64,000 nt of DNA, taken from positions 1-64,000 of the forward strand of contig PBYS01000116.1 in assembly GCA_002729725.1 (NCBI GenBank), in the 5' to 3' direction. The stretch comes from Puniceicoccaceae bacterium (GTDB taxonomy: Bacteria; Verrucomicrobiota; Verrucomicrobiia; Opitutales; Coraliomargaritaceae). Below, one piece after another: positions 58,911 to 64,000 of the stretch. The notes below the pieces were generated by a model. That model saw only the letters and a list, made by a program, of their open reading frames with translations, was not told the origin of the DNA and did not search any database. The stretch's first letter is position 1. Each line of letters opens with the position of its first letter. The position numbers and the translations under genes were made by a program.

Positions 58911-61672
58911 ATCAGCGCCTCAGCGGGAGGCGCGAACTTAGTCAAATTGATGCCGGCGACCGCAGACTTGTATTCCTCAATATTTGGCGTGCGGCCAAGG
59001 ATCGCGGAAAGCACGACGACGGGAGTGGAGGCCAATAAAGACTCACCTTTTTTACGATCGGAATCTTCCACCACGCGTCCTTGGAACAGACGGGTGGATG
59101 TAGCCATCACGGTGTCACCGCGGGCGGCTTTTTCCTGATTACCCATGCAGAGGTTACAGCCAGGACGCTCGAGATACATCATGTTTTCGTATTCAGTGCG
59201 TGCCGCGCCCTTCGGTGCGTCGTCGTCGAACTCGAAACCGGAGTATTTCTGCAACATCTCCCAATCACCTTCAGCCTTCAGCTCGTCGATGATGTTGTAA
59301 GTCGGCGCAGCCACCACGAGGGGCGCCTGGAACTTCACTTCACCTTGTTGCGCTTCGAGATTCTTGAGCATTTGAGAAACGATCTTCAAGTCGCCCTTGT
59401 GCACCATGCAGGAGCCGACGAATCCGAGATCAACGGACTTCTCCCCCTGATAGTAAGAGAGCTCGCGAATAATATCGTGGGTGTAGCGCTTCGAAATGTC
59501 CTCGTTGTTGACGTCGGGGTCCGCAATCATCGGCTCCACGATGGCGTCGAGGTCGACTACGAATTCGGCCGAATACTTGGCATTGGCATCGGGCATCAGT
59601 GCGGGCTTGGCACCGGAGCGAATGTCGGCAATACGCTGATTGGCAATATCGATCAGGCCTTGCAGCACCTTCGAATCATTGTCCATGCCCTTCTCGATCA
59701 TGATCTGGATACGGCTCTTCGCAATTTCCAGTGATTCGATCAGTGTCTCGTCCTGAGAAATGCAAATGGAGGCCTTGGCCTTCATCTCTGCAGTCCAGTC
59801 CGTAAATGTGAAGGCTTGGTCGGCGGGCAGCGTGCCAATGTGCACTTCGATCACGCGACCTTGGAAGACGTTCTCCCCAAACTTCTTAAGCATTTGAATT
59901 TGCGTGGCGTGCACCACGTCGCGGAAGTCCATGTGCTCCTTGAGCTCGCCCTTGAAAGTCACTTTAACGGACTCAGGGATCGGCATGGTGGCTTCACCCG
60001 TGGCCAAAGCCAGCGCCACGGTGCCCGAGTCGGCTCCGAAAGCGACCCCCTTGGACATACGTGTGTGCGAGTCGCCGCCAATAATGATCGCCCATTCATC
60101 CACAGTCAGGTCGTTCAAAACCTTGTGGATCACGTCGGTCATGGCATGGTATTCGCCCTTTGGATCACGTGCAGTGATCAGCCCGAACTTATTCATGAAC
60201 TCCATCAAGCGCGGGATATTGGCCTGTGCCTTCTTATCCCACACCGATGCCGTGTGACAGCCGGATTGGTAACCGGCATCCACGGTCGGAGAGATGACTG
60301 TGGCCGCCATTGATTCCAACTCCTGCGAGGTCATCAGCCCGGTCGTATCTTGCGAGCCGACGATATTGGCGCGCACCCGAACGTCCGAGCCCGCGTGCAA
60401 GACAGCACCTTCAGACACTCCGACGGCATTCTTATTAAAAATCTTCTCCACTGCAGTCAGGCCCTGGCCTGCATGCGAAATTTCCTTGGAAGGCGCGAAG
60501 GCCGACTCCAACTCAACGCCCAGAGTTTGAGCCGCGAAGCTCTGTAGCTTTTTACCGAAAACGACCGCGTAAGAACCGCCCGCCTTCATAAACTCCAACT
60601 TCTGTGGTGTGAACGAAGCCGTGAGGTCGACCAACTCTTGCTCACCATTGTAGAGCTTCTTTTCCTTGGTGTTGATTGTCAGCACTGTGCCAGTTGCGAC
60701 AGAGTAGACTTCCTCCAGCACGGGATCACCGCTCTCGTTCAAGACTGGCTTGCCCTCGGCATCCAATTTCTTGCGCCAGTTCTTCAGGTCGACCCCGATG
60801 CCTCCGGTCACATCCACGGTGGTCAGGAAAATCGGCGAAATCCCATTCGTGCCCGCAACAATCGGAGCAATATTCACAAAGGGAATGTAAGGGCTAGCGG
60901 GTTTACCGGTCCACAAAGCTACATTATTGACCCCCGACATGCGCGAGGAGCCCACGCCCATAGTGCCCTTTTCAGCAATCAACATCACACGCTTATCAGG
61001 ATGCTGCGCCTGTAGACCTTGGATTTCAATCTGCGCCTCTTCGGAAATCATGCACTTACCATGCAGCTCACGATCCGAGCGCGAGTGCGCCTGATTGCCC
61101 GGGGACAACAAGTCAGTTGAAATATCGCCTTCGCCAGCGATGTAAGTGACCACTTTAATTTCTTCGTCCACCGGAGGCAACTTAGTAAAGAACTCCGCCT
61201 TGGCATAGCTCTCCAATAGCTCCTTAGCGATGGCATTGCCTGCCTGATAAGCAGCCACCAAGCGATCCGTGTCCGCCTCGTAGAGAAAGACCTGAGTCTT
61301 CAAGACCGCAGCAGCCTGTGCGGCGACCGCGGCATCCTCACCCAGCGCGAGATCTAAGAGCACCTTGATCGAAGGGCCCCCCTTCATGTGCGATAAGAGC
61401 TCCAAGGCATACTCGGGAGTAATTTCCTCCACCACAGACTCCCCCAGAATGATCTCTTTCAAGAATTGCGCCTTCACCGTGGCCGCACTGGTGGTGCCCG
61501 GTAATACGTTATAAATGAAAAAGTGCAAGGAGTCCTTGCGATACTCGTTATCGAGATCCTTAATCTGCTCAATGATCACAGCGAGCAATTCGCCATTATC
61601 AATTGGTTTCGGGCTCAACCCTTCACCTTTACGTTCTTCGATCTCTTTAGTATATTCTAGGTAAGTATTCAT
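58904..61672 (-). CDS. acnB: aconitate hydratase B
   Basis: A 922-residue AcnB-type aconitase from the ATG at 61672. It has the N-terminal HEAT-like helical domain (NTYLEYTKEIEERKGEGLSP, YRKDSLHFFIYNVLPGTTS) that distinguishes AcnB from AcnA. It also has GGDSHTRMSKGVAFGADSG, GSCMVHKGDLKIV and the 4Fe-4S cysteines in GCNLCMGNQ. AcnB is the main TCA-cycle aconitase in proteobacteria and may also act on 2-methylisocitrate. It is convergent with acnA, 260 bp apart. The frame extends 15 codons upstream but the first residues are not AcnB-like. Confidence 0.95.
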   Translation of the reverse strand: MNTYLEYTKEIEERKGEGLSPKPIDNGELLAVIIEQIKDLDNEYRKDSLHFFIYNVLPGTTSAATVKAQFLKEIILGESVVEEITPEYALELLSHMKGGPSIKVLLDLALGEDAAVAAQAAAVLKTQVFLYEADTDRLVAAYQAGNAIAKELLESYAKAEFFTKLPPVDEEIKVVTYIAGEGDISTDLLSPGNQAHSRSDRELHGKCMISEEAQIEIQGLQAQHPDKRVMLIAEKGTMGVGSSRMSGVNNVALWTGKPASPYIPFVNIAPIVAGTNGISPIFLTTVDVTGGIGVDLKNWRKKLDAEGKPVLNESGDPVLEEVYSVATGTVLTINTKEKKLYNGEQELVDLTASFTPQKLEFMKAGGSYAVVFGKKLQSFAAQTLGVELESAFAPSKEISHAGQGLTAVEKIFNKNAVGVSEGAVLHAGSDVRVRANIVGSQDTTGLMTSQELESMAATVISPTVDAGYQSGCHTASVWDKKAQANIPRLMEFMNKFGLITARDPKGEYHAMTDVIHKVLNDLTVDEWAIIIGGDSHTRMSKGVAFGADSGTVALALATGEATMPIPESVKVTFKGELKEHMDFRDVVHATQIQMLKKFGENVFQGRVIEVHIGTLPADQAFTFTDWTAEMKAKASICISQDETLIESLEIAKSRIQIMIEKGMDNDSKVLQGLIDIANQRIADIRSGAKPALMPDANAKYSAEFVVDLDAIVEPMIADPDVNNEDISKRYTHDIIRELSYYQGEKSVDLGFVGSCMVHKGDLKIVSQMLKNLEAQQGEVKFQAPLVVAAPTYNIIDELKAEGDWEMLQKYSGFEFDDDAPKGAARTEYENMMYLERPGCNLCMGNQEKAARGDTVMATSTRLFQGRVVEDSDRKKGESLLASTPVVVLSAILGRTPNIEEYKSAVAGINLTKFAPPAEALIS

Positions 61673-61852
61673 ATCTTCAGCTATCACACAAAGTCTGCCC
61701 TCGCTTAGGGATTTCAAGAAGATTTTATGAATTATTGCCGACCCTCGATTGATTGTTGATTATTAAGTTCACAGTGCTAGCCTACTCGACCAGCTTTCTG
61801 ACTCGGTTTTATATCTTACAACTTTTCACCTTTCACCCGACCCACGCTCTGC

Positions 61853-62356
61853 ATGAGTGATTCACCACAGCCCACATTTCTCGTTAGCGCTTACTCCGAC
61901 CCTGTCGTAGTTAAAATTAACGGCAAAGCGAATTACTTAAACTGTAATTCATTCCGTGAGTTTATCGAAACGATCCTCGCGAGTGGAAGTCGCCGAATTT
62001 TTATCGATTTTGAAGCATGCAAAGGTATGGACAGTACCTTTCTCGGCATTCTAGCTGGCACAGCAATCGAGCTACGTAAGCTCTCACCAGCGGGTGAATT
62101 GGTCGTCGGCAAACTTGGGGAGCGCAACTACGAGCTAATTTGCAATTTAGGCCTACAAAATTTGCTAACAGTCTCAGAGGATGAAACCGAAGCGGCCGAA
62201 AGTTTTGCCGCACTACAAAATCAAGAAGTCTCCGATGCCAAAAACATCCTGAAAGCCCACGAGAACCTAACAGAAGCGGATCAAGAAAACGTAGCCAAAT
62301 TTCAAGACGTCATCGCGTTTCTACGCAATCAAGTCGAGAAACAGGACAAAGAGTAG
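61853..62356 (+). CDS. STAS-domain protein (anti-sigma factor antagonist type)
   Basis: A 167-residue protein. The STAS domain (residues 15-105) has IDFEACKGMDSTFLGILAGT, with Ser61 at the phosphorylation position of SpoIIAA/RsbV. The C-terminal part (115-167) is helical. These proteins release a sigma factor or other target when dephosphorylated by an SpoIIE/RsbU-type phosphatase. The next gene encodes exactly such a phosphatase, 23 bp downstream. Confidence 0.88.
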   Translation: MSDSPQPTFLVSAYSDPVVVKINGKANYLNCNSFREFIETILASGSRRIFIDFEACKGMDSTFLGILAGTAIELRKLSPAGELVVGKLGERNYELICNLGLQNLLTVSEDETEAAESFAALQNQEVSDAKNILKAHENLTEADQENVAKFQDVIAFLRNQVEKQDKE

Positions 62357-62379
62357 ACACAGCCCCTCGAGCCCCAGCC

Positions 62380-63816
62380 ATGCTGCCTTTCATACTTGGA
62401 CTAATCGCTGGAGCCTTCGCACTGTGGCTCCCCTACAACGCAAAACGCCGACAGATCAAAATTCTCGACGAAGATAAGCAGCTCCTACATCAGGAGAAAC
62501 AAATCGTCGTCGAATTCATGCACAACATGGTCGAGGCGGTCGCCGAAGGCAGCAACCGCGAGGCAATGTTTCAGCGCATCATCCATGCCGCCATCCTAAG
62601 CACCGGCGCGATGAGCGCCTGCATTTTCGAAAAACGCCCCAACAACACCCTGAAGGGCATCGCCGTCGAAGGCCTCTTTCCACCACAGCGCAAACTTCCA
62701 AAGTCGGTAACCAGTAAACTCACCACGCGCGCCCAATTCCTCGAGAGCATCCTCAAGTCTGAAACCTACCAAATGGGCGAAGGCCTGATCGGCCAGGTCG
62801 CTAAATCGCGCCGCGCTCAGCTCATCGTCGATGCAGAAAACGACCCGCGCATCGTACAACACGAAGACCCCGCACTGAAAATTCGCTCCTTCATTGCCGC
62901 TCCCGTGCTCTTTCAAGGAGAACTGATCGCTGTGCTCGCCGTAGCCAACCCCTCCGACGGGCTCGCGTTTACCGAAACTGACTTCTCCCTAGTCCAATCA
63001 CTCGCCGAACAAGTGGGCCTCGCCGTGCACAACAGCGACGCCATGCAACTACAGATCGATAAAAATAAACTCGATACCGACATCGAGCTCGCCAGTAACA
63101 TCCAAGGCCTGCTGCTCCCGAAGAAGTTTCCGCCTGCCGACCACATCGCGTTCGCCTCACACTACACGCCTGCTCAAAAAGTCGGCGGCGACCTCTACGA
63201 TGTCTTTGCATTGGATGAAAAAACAATCGCATTCGCTATCGCCGATGTTTCCGGCAAAGGCATATCCGCCTCGATTTTAATGGCGATTTGCCAAACGCAC
63301 CTGCGCCACTTCGCACAACTACACCGCTCACCCTCAAAAGTGCTCAGCGCCATCAATGCTGCCATGGAACATACGATGCAACGAGACATGTTCATCACCA
63401 TGGTCTACGCTGTAATAGACTTAGAAACTGAAAAACTCACCTTGGCGCGAGCAGGCCACGAGTTGCCGCTTTTCTACGACCAACATACAAATGGAGGCCT
63501 CGACGTCGGCCCAATTCAATCCCCGGGCATGGCGGTCGGCATGGTGCCTCCCGCCATATTTGAAAGTATCATTCAAGATACCTCCATCCACTTCGGAAGT
63601 AAAGATGCCCTACTACTCTACACCGACGGCATTACCGAAATCGCCAATAACAATGGCGACGAATACGGCAGCCAGCGCCTCACTGACCTACTGAGAACAC
63701 ATGGCGACAAAGGAGCTCAAGAACTTGTGGAGCAGACATTGGAGAGCGTACACCGCTTCTCCCAGGGCACCGGCCAACTGGATGACTTAACACTGATCGC
63801 GGTCAAACACGCATAA
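62380..63816 (+). CDS. GAF-domain SpoIIE/RsbU-type serine phosphatase
   Basis: A 478-residue protein. An N-terminal membrane helix (LPFILGLIAGAFALWLP) is followed by a coiled linker, a GAF sensor (about 55-215, LKIRSFIAAPVLFQGELIAV) and a PP2C/SpoIIE catalytic domain (245-478). The domain carries QKVGGDLYDVF, DVSGKGISASI and LLYTDGITEIA with the aspartates that bind two metal ions. It is expected to dephosphorylate the STAS protein encoded just upstream, in a partner-switching pathway. No matching kinase (RsbW-like) lies in the window. Confidence 0.9.
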   Translation: MLPFILGLIAGAFALWLPYNAKRRQIKILDEDKQLLHQEKQIVVEFMHNMVEAVAEGSNREAMFQRIIHAAILSTGAMSACIFEKRPNNTLKGIAVEGLFPPQRKLPKSVTSKLTTRAQFLESILKSETYQMGEGLIGQVAKSRRAQLIVDAENDPRIVQHEDPALKIRSFIAAPVLFQGELIAVLAVANPSDGLAFTETDFSLVQSLAEQVGLAVHNSDAMQLQIDKNKLDTDIELASNIQGLLLPKKFPPADHIAFASHYTPAQKVGGDLYDVFALDEKTIAFAIADVSGKGISASILMAICQTHLRHFAQLHRSPSKVLSAINAAMEHTMQRDMFITMVYAVIDLETEKLTLARAGHELPLFYDQHTNGGLDVGPIQSPGMAVGMVPPAIFESIIQDTSIHFGSKDALLLYTDGITEIANNNGDEYGSQRLTDLLRTHGDKGAQELVEQTLESVHRFSQGTGQLDDLTLIAVKHA

Positions 63817-63820
63817 AAAC

Positions 63821-64000
63821 TCAGAAGGTCGAAGCTCCGCTCCACTCTTGAAAGCGGTAAAGCCATGTCTTCCAACGCAAAGACCATCCCTCTTCAGCCC
63901 AGTCCTCATAAGGCAGACTTTCCTCATAGCCATCCGCATTGGTCCACAAAGCCTCAAAATACGCATCAAAGGCGGCTCCCATCTCCATCGCATCTTGAAA
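63821..64000 (-). CDS. C-terminal end of an unidentified protein (partial)
   Basis: Only the last 59 residues are in the window: MEMGAAFDAYFEALWTNADG, then YEESLPYEDWAEEGWSLRWK and a stop at 63821-63823. Trp/Glu-rich, apparently helical. I cannot assign a family from this part. It is convergent with the SpoIIE gene (4 bp between the stops). Confidence 0.5.
   Translation of the reverse strand, partial: FQDAMEMGAAFDAYFEALWTNADGYEESLPYEDWAEEGWSLRWKTWLYRFQEWSGASTF

Overview
This 64 kb window looks like a chromosome segment of a Gram-negative Verrucomicrobiota, most likely class Opitutae (Puniceicoccales/Coraliomargarita-like). The evidence is two proteins with C-terminal PEP-CTERM sorting tails, TonB-dependent receptors with a multi-component ExbB/ExbD/TonB/TPR system, an OprP-type porin, a Lys/Ala-rich histone-H1-like protein, DUF1853, DUF2959 and DUF3817 proteins, and moderately GC-rich DNA with short dispersed palindromic repeats. 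I saw no rRNA, tRNA, CRISPR array or complete insertion sequence.

Layout. 0-3.8 kb: a secreted left-handed beta-helix protein, then a decayed RloA/RloB-type defence pair and a broken GNAT gene. 3.8-7.4 kb: phosphoenolpyruvate carboxylase (ppc), a PEP-CTERM protein, and a 58-nt echo of ppc fused to a dehalogenase fragment. 7.7-9.5 kb: toxin-antitoxin debris (a BrnT fragment joined to YoeB) beside an intact RelE/ParE-type pair. 9.7-12.4 kb: anaerobic ribonucleotide reductase nrdDG with a candidate NrdR operator. 12.5-16.1 kb: a frameshifted SPFH gene, a Y-family DNA polymerase, an unknown acidic protein and a second copy of the polymerase 3' end.

16.1-41.2 kb reads as a phosphate acquisition region. 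It holds a PiT-like permease, a TonB-receptor pseudogene, a thioredoxin-like protein, a DUF3450-exbB-exbB-exbD-tonB-TPR operon, secreted proteins, a beta-helix surface protein, a large TonB-dependent receptor, an OprP-like porin and pstSCAB-phoU. Similar CTGTAAC-n4-GTGCCAC-like motifs precede the TonB operon, the surface-protein operon, the receptor, the porin and pstS. I infer that PhoB controls the whole set and that this TonB system energises uptake of a phosphorus compound. No phoB/phoR lies in the window.

41.2-64 kb is mostly housekeeping: an H1-like fusion protein, DUF1853, mutM, a frameshifted repeat protein, small membrane and lipoproteins, pyruvate carboxylase, an AI-2E-family permease, a eukaryotic-type HisA, a FecR protein, a DMT permease, a peroxiredoxin, convergent aconitases acnA and acnB, and a STAS/SpoIIE phosphatase pair. 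Together ppc, pyc and two aconitases point to an active TCA cycle with double anaplerosis. The window is notable for pseudogenes (about a dozen) and for two loci where an intact gene, one extra gene and an echo of the first gene's 3' part lie in tandem.
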